From IMG/VR virus record IMGVR_UViG_3300032053_000013, positions 1 through 64,000 of that record: a stretch of 64,000 nt of DNA, one strand, 5' to 3'. The stretch's first letter is position 1; every line of letters begins with the position of its first letter. The position numbers were made by a program, and so were the translations under genes. The stretch comes from a virus. Below, piece by piece: positions 48,947 to 56,585 of the stretch. A model generated the notes under the pieces. That model searched no databases, was not told the DNA's origin, and was given only the letters and a program-made list of their open reading frames with translations.

Positions 48947-49228
48947 GTGGGGTGCTGCGGAAGGAAGTCGAGGGTGGAGGCGAGCCCGGTGCCGAGGGGG
49001 CACGCCGTCAGGGAGATCGCCGTGCGGCCGGTCGCCATGCCGATGACGCCGCCCGCCCCGCCCAGGCCGCCCGCCGGGTCGCCGGGGTTCTCCGCGACCA
49101 TCCAGCCGACCAAGACAGTCGTCTGCAAGAGGTGCGGGGCGCGGCTCGCGCTGAAGCACGTGTGGAGCGGGCGCCTCCGGCGGTACTACGACGTCTCGTG
49201 GTGCCCCGGATGCGGGAAGGGGGGGTAG
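48947..49228 (+). CDS. small zinc-ribbon protein, 93 aa
   Basis: GTG 48947 with TAGGAGG upstream. It begins GCCGRKSRV, has a Pro-rich middle (MPMTPPAPPRPPAGSPG) and ends with a zinc ribbon, VCKRCGARL and SWCPGCGKGG. It separates the hub from the disrupted DUF1360 gene. Role unknown. Pro-rich linkers suggest an adaptor. Confidence 0.6.
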   Translation: MGCCGRKSRVEASPVPRGHAVREIAVRPVAMPMTPPAPPRPPAGSPGFSATIQPTKTVVCKRCGARLALKHVWSGRLRRYYDVSWCPGCGKGG

Positions 49229-49381
49229 GTGGTCCTGAGGTTCGTCGTCGCCGTCGCCCTCGTCGAGGCCGTGGTGGAGATCACGTCCACGGCGGAAGTG
49301 TTCGAGGGCGTCCGGGCATGGCTGGCGGGCAGGGGAGAAAAGCCCCGGAAACTGGGGATTTTCGCCCGGTGTGGCTACTGC
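49229..49381 (+). pseudogene. truncated 5' remnant of a DUF1360-like gene
   Basis: GTG 49229 starts VVLRFVVAVALVEAVVEI, and 29 of 43 residues to the RCGYC motif match the N-terminus of the intact protein at 50186 by eye. After about 49381 the similarity stops and the frame runs on as a shadow through the endonuclease gene. Codons here resemble the phage backbone, so this is likely the original 5' half, cut off by insertion. Confidence 0.75.
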
Positions 49382-49392
49382 CAAAAAAGTCC

Positions 49393-49421
49393 TTGCGGTT
49401 ATTGCCAAACAGTAGTATTAT
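49393..49421 (+). promoter_or_regulatory. promoter for the LAGLIDADG endonuclease
   Basis: TTGCGG (49393-49398), a 17-nt spacer and TATTAT (49416-49421) just before the ATG at 49428. The -10 is one base off consensus and spacing is optimal. The element lacks the dyad seen at the other two early promoters. Confidence 0.65.
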
Positions 49422-49427
49422 GGGGAC

Positions 49428-50216
49428 ATGAAGAAGATCAGCGAAAGCACTGCGGCCAGGATCGCGGACCTCTACAGGGAGGGGCACTCCTCCTACAAGA
49501 TAGCCGAGATGCTGGGGGTGGGGCACAGTGCCGCGAGCAAGTACGCGAGGTGGCTCAGGATCTCCAGGACGAGAAGCGCGGCAAGCGTCCTCGCCCGGTT
49601 GAGGGACACGGAGATCAACGTCGAGTTCTTCAAGGAGTGGAGTCCCAACCTCGCATATCTTCTCGGAATCATCTGGACAGACGGATGCCTCGGGAAGACT
49701 ACTCGGGGGGAACAGGTGATCCTCTCGATGAAGGAGTCGGAACTCCTTGGGAAGATCGGGGAAGCCACGGGGGCCAAGGTCTCGCAGCACAGGAATCGAA
49801 AGGAGTGGATCTGGACGATTCGATTCAGCCTTTTGACGGTCGTTTCCTGGTTCAAGGATAGGGGACTCACGGGCAGGAAATCCTTCACGGTCGAATGGCC
49901 GAAGGGGTTGCCGGAGGGCCTGGAGATTTCTTTCGTTCGGGGGCTCATAGATGGGGACGGGTCGTTCGGGATCGACAAGAGGAACGGGTCTCTGATGTTC
50001 GGGTTCGTCTCGGCCTCGGAGGTCTTCGCAAGGCAGATGAGGGAGTGGCTCGGGGCGCGGGTTGCCGGAGGGAGCTTCTTCTGCGAAAAGGGTAGGTACT
50101 GGAGAATACGGTACGGCGGTCGGGGGGCAGAGAAGATCCAAGAGATGCTGTCTCCGAAGGATGGGGAGTGGGGGCTCGATAGGAAATGGAAGATGTCCTC
50201 TGGAAGTTGCCGATAG
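49428..50216 (+). CDS. LAGLIDADG homing endonuclease with N-terminal HTH, 262 aa
   Basis: ATG 49428. Residues 8-45 form a helix-turn-helix (AARIADLYREG, SYKIAEMLGVGHSAASKYAR). Two LAGLIDADG motifs follow, NLAYLLGIIWTDG (74-86) and FVRGLIDGDGSF (169-180), with the acidic residues Asp85 and Asp176 in the expected places. It works as a monomer that cuts a long target, probably within DUF1360. Codons are softer than the genome average. Its last 31 bases overlap the restored DUF1360 gene. Confidence 0.92.
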   Translation: MKKISESTAARIADLYREGHSSYKIAEMLGVGHSAASKYARWLRISRTRSAASVLARLRDTEINVEFFKEWSPNLAYLLGIIWTDGCLGKTTRGEQVILSMKESELLGKIGEATGAKVSQHRNRKEWIWTIRFSLLTVVSWFKDRGLTGRKSFTVEWPKGLPEGLEISFVRGLIDGDGSFGIDKRNGSLMFGFVSASEVFARQMREWLGARVAGGSFFCEKGRYWRIRYGGRGAEKIQEMLSPKDGEWGLDRKWKMSSGSCR

Positions 50217-50596
50217 CGATTGTGCTCGTAGAGGCGGTCGTTGAGATCTGCGCCGAGGGGGAGATTTTCGAGCCCCTCAGAGCATGGCTCGCCGGGAGGG
50301 GAGATAAGCCCCGCAAGATCGGTGTGTTCGTGCGTTGCCCCTACTGCATGTCGGTTTGGATGGCAGTCGGAGCGGCCTACCTGCTCCAGGTCATGGGGGT
50401 CTTCGGGTGGATGGGGTGGTTCGAGCCGGTCCTGTGGGGATTTTTGATCCACCGGGCGTCGAATCTGTGGCACGAGGTCGTGTCGAGGCATCTGGGGCGG
50501 GTGCCTTTCACCCTCTTCATGCGGACCTGGAGGCACGAGGAGGTCGAGGCGAAGCCGGAGGAGAGGAAGGGGGATGGTGGAGCCGCTACAGGGTAA
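50186..50596 (+). CDS. DUF1360-like membrane protein, restored copy, 136 aa
   Basis: ATG 50186 lies inside the endonuclease 3' end. LPIAIVLVEAVVEI forms a first hydrophobic segment, RAWLAGRGDKPRK the loop, then RCPYCMSVWMAVGAAYLL, where CxxC and the second membrane segment meet, and a third (FEPVLWGFLIHRASNL). This matches DUF1360, found in many phages and of unknown role. The N-terminal half uses softer codons like the endonuclease. The 3' half resembles the backbone. Confidence 0.75.
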   Translation: MEDVLWKLPIAIVLVEAVVEICAEGEIFEPLRAWLAGRGDKPRKIGVFVRCPYCMSVWMAVGAAYLLQVMGVFGWMGWFEPVLWGFLIHRASNLWHEVVSRHLGRVPFTLFMRTWRHEEVEAKPEERKGDGGAATG

Positions 50597-51725
50597 CTCG
50601 ATGCCGTTCTCCGAGCGGCGATATTACGGATGCTACCGTGGCACGGTCGCGGACAACCTCGACCCCCTGCGCCTCGGGCGGGTGAAGTGCAGGTGCCACG
50701 AGGTCCTGGGGCTGGAGATGACGACGGACTGGGCGGCCTACAAGGGGGGGCCGTTCGGGGGCGACCTGGACTGCGGGGTCTTCGCCCCGCCGGACGTCGG
50801 CGCGGCGGTGTTCGTCGAGTTCGAGAGCGGGGACGTGAACCGGCCCCTCTTCACGGGTACCTGGTGGGGGCAGAGGAAGGGGATGCCGCCGGAGACCCCG
50901 GCCCTGGCGAGGGCCGACGGGCAGACGTGCTGGAAGACAGACCCGAGCACCTCGGCCCCGAAGGGAATCGACCAGTTCAGGAGCGCGACCAACGAGGACC
51001 AATGCCAGCCCATCTCGCCCCTGCGGGCGAAGGGGCCGCCGCAGTACCCGTGCAACAAGGTCCTCAAGACGAAGAACAACGGGATCACGGTCGAGATCGA
51101 CGACACGCCGGGGAGGGGCAGGATCCACATCTGGCACGGCCCGTCGAAGTCGTGGGTCGAGATCGACTCCGGGGGCGAGCTCTCGGTCAGGGTGGCCGGG
51201 AAGTCCTACGTCCTCGTGGAGGCGGACGACCGGCACCACGTGAAGGGGGGTCGCCACGCCCTGGTCGAGGGGGACGAGACGGTCCGCGTCGGGAAGGACC
51301 GGTGGCTGAGGGTCAAGGCGAACGAGACGCGGGAGGTCGGGGGCCTGCGTGACACGTTCGTCACGGGCAAGGAGCAGAGGGTGAACCAGGCGGGGCTCGA
51401 CGGGTTCGTCGTGGGGGAGGAGCAGAGGGTGGACCAGGGGGGGCTGAAGCACTGGACCATCGGGGACCGGGTGGACGTCGTGGTCGGGAACTGGACGCAG
51501 TGGGTCGTCGGGAACCTCCAGACCAACGTGTTCGGGAACTACGACCGCATCGCGGCGGGCAACATCAGCGACGTCGCCAGCGCGATCGCCCACTCGAAGG
51601 GGACCCCGACGGGGGCGCCTCCGGTCCCGCCGGTCCAGCCCCAGCCCCCGCAGCCGGTCCAGCCCCCGGGGTGCCCGGTCACCCCGCCCGACTTCACGTG
51701 CCCCCCGACGCCCCCGGCCCCGTAG
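50574..51725 (+). CDS. baseplate spike protein (gpV / gp5-like, no lysozyme), 383 aa
   Basis: ATG 50574 overlaps DUF1360 by 23 bases. The OB-fold is RYYGCYRGTVADNLDPLRLG, GRVKCRCHEV, GVFAPPDVGAAVFVEFESGD and RPLFTGTWWG. Later repeats (KEQRVNQAGLDGFVV, EEQRVDQGGLKHWTI, GNWTQWVVGNLQTNV) form the beta-helical needle. It pierces the outer layer of the host. The C-terminus is Pro-rich. No lysozyme domain is seen, unlike T4 gp5. Confidence 0.88.
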   Translation: MVEPLQGNSMPFSERRYYGCYRGTVADNLDPLRLGRVKCRCHEVLGLEMTTDWAAYKGGPFGGDLDCGVFAPPDVGAAVFVEFESGDVNRPLFTGTWWGQRKGMPPETPALARADGQTCWKTDPSTSAPKGIDQFRSATNEDQCQPISPLRAKGPPQYPCNKVLKTKNNGITVEIDDTPGRGRIHIWHGPSKSWVEIDSGGELSVRVAGKSYVLVEADDRHHVKGGRHALVEGDETVRVGKDRWLRVKANETREVGGLRDTFVTGKEQRVNQAGLDGFVVGEEQRVDQGGLKHWTIGDRVDVVVGNWTQWVVGNLQTNVFGNYDRIAAGNISDVASAIAHSKGTPTGAPPVPPVQPQPPQPVQPPGCPVTPPDFTCPPTPPAP

Positions 51726-51735
51726 GAGGATTACC

Positions 51736-52260
51736 ATGCCGGTGTCGCCGATCTCTAACGCCCAGGAGTGGAGGGCGGTCGTGGCCGACAGGGAGGCCCG
51801 CGCCTGCCTGCGGAGGATCGCGCTCACTGTCCTCTCCGACCTCGACCCGTCCAGGGTGAGGGCGTACAGGCTGACGGTCGAGGCGTCGAGGTCCCTCCAG
51901 AGGAGGCAGGGGGCCCGCATCGCGGCCATCGACTCGGAGGTCGGGTGCATCGTGTCCCTCATGGAGCGGCTCCCCGACTCTGGCGAGCCAAAGGAGTTCC
52001 GCCGTATGATGGAGGAGCGGCGCAACGCCCTCCTGGCGGAGCGCGGGGAGGTAGTCCAGGCCCTGGAGAAGCTCCCGACGATGATCTCGGGGTCGGAGCG
52101 CATCCTGAGGGAGGTCGAGGGGCAGGTCGCCAACGCGGCCTTCCTCAAGGGGGTCATAGAGGAGGCGGACAGTGCCGAAGGTGGCGTTCCTGGGGTCGCC
52201 GACCAGCCACGGGGCCCCGGTGATAACGGGCCCCCTCCCGACGCCGCACGTGGCGTGTGA
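51736..52260 (+). CDS. hypothetical baseplate-region helical protein, 174 aa
   Basis: ATG 51736 with AGGAGGATTACC upstream. Residues 10-140 are helical and charged (RVRAYRLTVEASRSLQRRQG, RRMMEERRNALLAERGEVVQ, GSERILREVEGQVAN). The last 30 residues are Gly/Pro-rich and overlap the PAAR-like gene in another frame. No family is recognised. It may be a coiled-coil assembly partner. Confidence 0.65.
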   Translation: MPVSPISNAQEWRAVVADREARACLRRIALTVLSDLDPSRVRAYRLTVEASRSLQRRQGARIAAIDSEVGCIVSLMERLPDSGEPKEFRRMMEERRNALLAERGEVVQALEKLPTMISGSERILREVEGQVANAAFLKGVIEEADSAEGGVPGVADQPRGPGDNGPPPDAARGV

Positions 52261-52408
52261 CTGCGGGGTCATGGCGAAGGCGACGGACATGGTGGCCGGG
52301 CACTACCACGGCCTGGTCTGGGTGCCGCCGAACCCCTTCCCGGCGGGGTCGCTGGTGGCGGCGATAGAGGGGCTGGGAGTGCTGAGGGTGGGCGACACGG
52401 CGGGCTGA
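52172..52408 (+). CDS. PAAR-like spike tip protein, 78 aa
   Basis: GTG 52172 with GGAGG (52160-52164) upstream. GSPTSHGAPVITGPLPT, then VMAKATDMVAGHYHGLVWV, and AIEGLGVLRVGDTAG recall PAAR repeats with metal-binding His and the typical xRVGD end. It would cap the spike as a sharp metal-bound tip. It overlaps the previous gene by 89 bases. The order hub, spike, tip and gp25 fits. Confidence 0.7.
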   Translation: MPKVAFLGSPTSHGAPVITGPLPTPHVACDCGVMAKATDMVAGHYHGLVWVPPNPFPAGSLVAAIEGLGVLRVGDTAG

Positions 52409-52471
52409 GGGGCGCAGATAATCCCGGGGCCGTGCGTCCCGAACACCGAGAGCGACTGATCGGAGGTTCCG

Positions 52472-52945
52472 ATGTCCGGCATCTACGACTTCTTCCAGGG
52501 CCTGACGTCCTCGCAGTGGGACTCGATGGTCAGGGTGGTCCAGGACCTCCAGGACAGCGCGTCCGCGGAGAGGATGGACAGCCTCCGCAACTTCCTGGCG
52601 TCCCTCACCAGGGAGATCGACGCCGTGAACCGGAGGAGGGACGCCCTCGGGCAGAAGGTCGAGAACATCGAGGTCATCCTGACGCACCTCGACGCCCACA
52701 TCAGGGCGAACCCCGGCAACATGGAGGCCACCCTCCTCCGGTCCATCCTGATCCTGTGGAAGAGCCAGCTCAAGATCGAGGTGGCGGACCTCCGCCCGTC
52801 GGAGAAGCTGGACAAGAAGTACGACACGGAGCGGAAGCGGGAGCTCCTGGCCCAGCTCCAGGTCCTCGTCTCCTCGCTTAGCGTCGAGATGGGCGAGGCC
52901 AAGGCCGAGCGGGCGTCGGCGCCGCAGGAGGCGAGGGGGGCGTGA
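52472..52945 (+). CDS. hypothetical coiled-coil baseplate-region protein, 157 aa
   Basis: ATG 52472 with GGAGGTTCCG upstream. Long heptad-like helices dominate (MDSLRNFLASLTREIDAV, GQKVENIEVILTHLDA, RKRELLAQLQVLVSSLS). No membrane segment or cysteine. It ends overlapping the gp25 gene's GTG. Its place between PAAR and gp25 suggests a baseplate assembly or structural role. Confidence 0.65.
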   Translation: MSGIYDFFQGLTSSQWDSMVRVVQDLQDSASAERMDSLRNFLASLTREIDAVNRRRDALGQKVENIEVILTHLDAHIRANPGNMEATLLRSILILWKSQLKIEVADLRPSEKLDKKYDTERKRELLAQLQVLVSSLSVEMGEAKAERASAPQEARGA

Positions 52946-53385
52946 GGAGGACGACGGACATCATCGGGCGCGGGTGGGGCTTCCCCTTCCGGTTCACCAC
53001 CGTCGGCAGGGTGAGCAGGCTCGTGGGGGTCTCGGACGCGTCCTCTACCGAGAAGATCGGGATGGCGATCCGGCAGATCCTCGGGACGAGGGTCGGAAGC
53101 CGGGTGGTCGACCGGGACTTCGGGTCCGACCTCCGGGGGATCCTCTTCATGCCCATCGACGAGGTTTCCATCGCCAGGGTGCGGTTCGCGGTCACCTCGG
53201 CGATCCAGACCTGGGAGAAGAGGGTGGACGTCCTGGGAGTGGACGTGAACGCCGACCGGGTGAAGGATGGGGTCATCGACGTGACGGTGTACTACAAGAT
53301 CATCTCCACCCAGAAGGAGGGGAACCTCGTCTATCCTCTGTATATTTCGGAAGAAATGCGCGTGACCGGGCAGATAAACGTGTAG
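52942..53385 (+). CDS. gp25/gpW-like baseplate wedge protein, 147 aa
   Basis: GTG 52942 overlaps the previous stop. STEKIGMAIRQILGTRVGSR followed by VVDRDFGSDLRGILF is the highly conserved gp25 signature. Strand-rich residues follow (VRFAVTSAIQTWEKRVDVLG, VIDVTVYYKI). It links sheath to baseplate and starts sheath polymerisation. Size is typical. Confidence 0.93.
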   Translation: MRRTTDIIGRGWGFPFRFTTVGRVSRLVGVSDASSTEKIGMAIRQILGTRVGSRVVDRDFGSDLRGILFMPIDEVSIARVRFAVTSAIQTWEKRVDVLGVDVNADRVKDGVIDVTVYYKIISTQKEGNLVYPLYISEEMRVTGQINV

Positions 53386-53395
53386 GAGGCGTCCC

Positions 53396-55162
53396 TTGAC
53401 CACGATCAGCAAGGTCACGAACAGGATCCCCCCGATCGACTACACCTCCCGCGACTTCGAGGCGATCGCGCAGGACATGGTGCGGGCGATCCCGTTCATG
53501 GCCCCGGAGTGGACGGACAACAACCTCTCCGACTTCGGGATCGTCCTCCAGAGGCTCGTGGCCATGGTGTCCGACTGCCTCCACTTCTACCTGGACCGCA
53601 CGGCGAACGAGGCGTTCCTGCCCACGGCGATCACGAGGAGGAGCGTCATCAACCTCCTCCAGCTCATCAACTTCACCCTGAACAGCGCGGCCCCGGCCTC
53701 GGTGGACGTCCGGTTCCACATGGCGAACGCGCTCCCCGGCGACCTCCTGATCCCGAAGGGGACGGAGAGCCAGACCACGGCGGACGCGACGGACGGCCCG
53801 ATCTACTTCGAGACGTCGGCGGACGCGGTGATCCCCGCCGGGGACCTGGAGGTGACGGCGCCCGCGGTGGAGGGCCGGACCAGGACGGAGACCCTCGGGG
53901 TGAGCCTCGGGATCGCCCGCCAGAGGTTCGATGTCTCCGGGTCGCCCGTCATCGACGGGAGCCTCGCCATCGCGATCGACGAGGGGGTCGGGCCGGAGGC
54001 GTGGTCCGAGGTGGAGTCGTTCGCCTACGCCGGGCCGGACGACAAGGTGTTCACGACCATCCGGGACGAGAACGACAAGATCACGGTCCTGTTCGGGGAC
54101 AACGCCCAGGGGAAGATCCCGGACAACGGGGCGATCATCGAGTCCGAGTACCGGGTGGGAGGGGGGCTGCGGGGGAACGTGCCGGAGGGGACGATCGTCA
54201 CGGTGAACGACGTGCCCACCTACAACGCGGTGCCGGTCAGCCTGGCGGTCACGAACGACCTGGCCGCGAGCGGCGGCGAGGACGCCATGACCATCGAGGA
54301 GGCGAAGGTCCTCGGGCCCCAGAGCCTCCTGGCCCTCAACAGGGCGGTGACGGCCCTCGACTTCAAGACGCTGGCGGAGGCCTTTCCCGGCGTCGCCAGG
54401 GCGTCCGTCGTGGTCGGGGCCTACCCCGTGGACGTGTCGACGGGGTGCTGCTGCCTCGTCAGGCTCATCATCGCCCCCACCGGAGGGGGGACGCCGTCGT
54501 CCCAGCTCAAGTCCGACCTCGCGGACTACCTCGAGGCCCGGAAGATGATAGGGACGTGCCTGGAGATCGTGGACCCGACCTACCAGCCGGTGGACGGGGC
54601 CGGTACGATCTACATGGCCGGGAACTTCTCCACGGAGCAGGGGGCGCAGGACGTGGAGGACTCCCTCTCCGCCTTCTTCGACCTGGGGAGCGAGTACGTC
54701 GGGTTCGGGCAGTCCCTCTACCTGTCCGACTTCTACCACCTCCTGGAGTCCATCTCCGGGGTGGACCACGTCGACCTGACGGAGCTGACCCGGAGGCCGG
54801 TGCCCGTATGCTCGCCATGGACGTCGGACTGCGGGCTGACGAACTTCGTGGTCGGGCCCTCCGCCAAGAACGAGGGGTGGACGGTGACCGCGACCTCCCC
54901 GACGACCTTCTCCGTGGTGGGGTCGGTCAGCGGGCCCCAGAACCCCGGGACGGTAGGGGTGGGCTACACGACCAACGGCGGGGAGGTGTCGTTCAAGATG
55001 GAGTGCACGAGCGGGACCCTGGTGGTGGGCGAGAAGTGCCAGTTCACTACCAGCCCGAAGGTCGCCAACGTGCCGATGAAGCCGCTGGAGGTCATGACCA
55101 AGGGCGTCTTCACGTTCAGCTTCGTCGGAGGGGCCAGGCCCCAGAGGGTGTGCCCGGTATGA
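53396..55162 (+). CDS. baseplate J-like wedge protein (gpJ / gp6-like), 588 aa
   Basis: TTG 53396, with TAGGAGGCG upstream, is the best start. IDYTSRDFEAIAQDMVRAIP, NNLSDFGIVLQRLVAMV, LHFYLDRTANEAFLPTAI, the beta middle ITVLFGDNAQGKIPDNGAII and LALNRAVTALDFKTLAEAFP are Baseplate_J features. A Cys-rich C-terminal part (STGCCCLVRLII, PVCSPWTSDCG) and an extra beta domain of 110 residues are unusual. It forms the wedge that triggers contraction. Confidence 0.9.
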   Translation: MTTISKVTNRIPPIDYTSRDFEAIAQDMVRAIPFMAPEWTDNNLSDFGIVLQRLVAMVSDCLHFYLDRTANEAFLPTAITRRSVINLLQLINFTLNSAAPASVDVRFHMANALPGDLLIPKGTESQTTADATDGPIYFETSADAVIPAGDLEVTAPAVEGRTRTETLGVSLGIARQRFDVSGSPVIDGSLAIAIDEGVGPEAWSEVESFAYAGPDDKVFTTIRDENDKITVLFGDNAQGKIPDNGAIIESEYRVGGGLRGNVPEGTIVTVNDVPTYNAVPVSLAVTNDLAASGGEDAMTIEEAKVLGPQSLLALNRAVTALDFKTLAEAFPGVARASVVVGAYPVDVSTGCCCLVRLIIAPTGGGTPSSQLKSDLADYLEARKMIGTCLEIVDPTYQPVDGAGTIYMAGNFSTEQGAQDVEDSLSAFFDLGSEYVGFGQSLYLSDFYHLLESISGVDHVDLTELTRRPVPVCSPWTSDCGLTNFVVGPSAKNEGWTVTATSPTTFSVVGSVSGPQNPGTVGVGYTTNGGEVSFKMECTSGTLVVGEKCQFTTSPKVANVPMKPLEVMTKGVFTFSFVGGARPQRVCPV

Positions 55163-55377
55163 GCGACACGCGGAGGATCTCCGAGATCGAGGCCAGGATG
55201 ATGGCGTCGGAGCGGCTCGGGTGGAGGGTCCACACCGTCGAGGAGAGCGCCAGGAGGATCTCGGCGGAGATCCCGAACTTCGTCGACGAGGCGGACCTGC
55301 AGAAGTTCACGAGGTACCTCGACGAGATCGTCAAGGCCGTCCAGGACGCCTTCATGAAGGAGACGGGGGCGAAGTGA
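55159..55377 (+). CDS. small helical protein between gpJ and gpI, 72 aa
   Basis: ATG 55159 overlaps the gpJ stop (ATGA). It is almost all helix (RRISEIEARMMASERLGWRV, FTRYLDEIVKAVQDAFMKE). The stop overlaps the GTG of the gpI-like gene. It is likely a wedge accessory. No family recognised. Confidence 0.65.
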   Translation: MSDTRRISEIEARMMASERLGWRVHTVEESARRISAEIPNFVDEADLQKFTRYLDEIVKAVQDAFMKETGAK

Positions 55378-56573
55378 CCAGCCCTTCGGTGATAATCAGC
55401 GACCCCAGGCTCGTCCAGGGAGTCACGATCCGCAGGGGCCTGGAGGGCCCGCAGATCGTCGTGGAGTGGGAGGCCCCGGAGGCGCCCCCGCTCGGGGGGA
55501 TCGTCCGCGTCCTGAGGAAGACGTACGAGTTCGCCAGCGACGCCTACGACACGGCGGCGGTGAACGTCTACGAGGGGGACGTGGGGGCCGGGCACGTGTC
55601 CGACCTCGACCTGGACCCCTGCTCCTGCTACTACTACACGGTCTTCACCTTCGACCCCCTCACCTACGAGTGGGTCTACTCCGTCGGGACCCAGGCGAGC
55701 CTGCTCGCCATCGAGAGCGGGTACTTCACGGACCGCCTCTTCGGGCTCCTGCCGGAGGTGTACGTCCTCGGGGACAAGCTCATGGGCGAGGTGGACGCGT
55801 CGAGCGCGGTGGTCCCCCTGCACCCGGAGTTCGACGCGGGGTCGAACGAGTGGTTCAACATCCACGAGAACCCGACGGACCCGGCGACGGGGGATCTCCT
55901 GGCGGAGGAGAGGAAGAGGGGGCCGCTCAGCCGGTTCCTGAAGAACATCGCGATCGAGCTCGACATCGTCAAGGGCCTGATCGACTGCATGCCCACCCTG
56001 TGGGACGTGGACGAGGCGTGCTGCTCGGCCCTCCCGGCGCTGGGGGAGCTGGTCGGGCTCGACGTGAACCGGGAGTTCCCCTGCAACAAGCAGCGGGAGG
56101 AGATCCGCCAGCAGGCCGCGATCCTCAAGATCAAGGGCACGATCCAGGCGGTGGCGGCCCGGGCGCGGCTGGTCTCCGGCCTGCGGGTGGGCGTCCACGA
56201 GTGGTGCAAGAACATCCTGATCTCCAACCGGCTGGACCGGACGAGCGTCTACATCCCCAACCCGGGCCTGGCCCTGAAGTACAAGCGGTGCGGGGACGAC
56301 ACGGACTTCACCCCCGGCCAGGGGATCACGTTCCAGTCGTTCCTGGTGTGCTTCTACCTGGAGTGCGACGACTGCCTCTCGGAGCAGGTGGTCGAGAAGC
56401 TGGCCCGGGTGATGCCGCCGGAGTGGCCGGTCTGCCGGAGCGGCTATTTCCTCTTCGAGGACTGCCGCCACCAGGAGGTCTACCCGGGCCCGATCGACAA
56501 CTGGTGGGACGTGGTCGAGACGGGCGGGAGCAGGATCAACCAGGCGCGGATCAACCTCGGACGCGTAACGTAG
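55374..56573 (+). CDS. tail protein I-like wedge protein (P2 gpI family), 399 aa
   Basis: GTG 55374 overlaps the previous stop. Residues 1-105 form an FN3-like beta domain (PQIVVEWEAPEAPPLGG, CYYYTVFTFDPLTYEWV). Then LFGLLPEVYVLGDKLMGEV, GPLSRFLKNIAIELDIVKG, TLWDVDEACCSALPALGELV and EEIRQQAAILKIKGTIQA follow the gpI pattern. It attaches fibres to the wedge. Cys-rich segments (CFYLECDDCLSEQ) suggest local metal or disulfide bonding. Confidence 0.82.
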   Translation: MTSPSVIISDPRLVQGVTIRRGLEGPQIVVEWEAPEAPPLGGIVRVLRKTYEFASDAYDTAAVNVYEGDVGAGHVSDLDLDPCSCYYYTVFTFDPLTYEWVYSVGTQASLLAIESGYFTDRLFGLLPEVYVLGDKLMGEVDASSAVVPLHPEFDAGSNEWFNIHENPTDPATGDLLAEERKRGPLSRFLKNIAIELDIVKGLIDCMPTLWDVDEACCSALPALGELVGLDVNREFPCNKQREEIRQQAAILKIKGTIQAVAARARLVSGLRVGVHEWCKNILISNRLDRTSVYIPNPGLALKYKRCGDDTDFTPGQGITFQSFLVCFYLECDDCLSEQVVEKLARVMPPEWPVCRSGYFLFEDCRHQEVYPGPIDNWWDVVETGGSRINQARINLGRVT

Positions 56574-56585
56574 CCGGAGGAGAGC

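Noticed and set aside
49229-49861. A 210-residue protein from GTG 49229
   Set aside because: Only the first 51 codons resemble DUF1360; the rest is a shadow frame of the LAGLIDADG gene. Called a pseudogene fragment instead.
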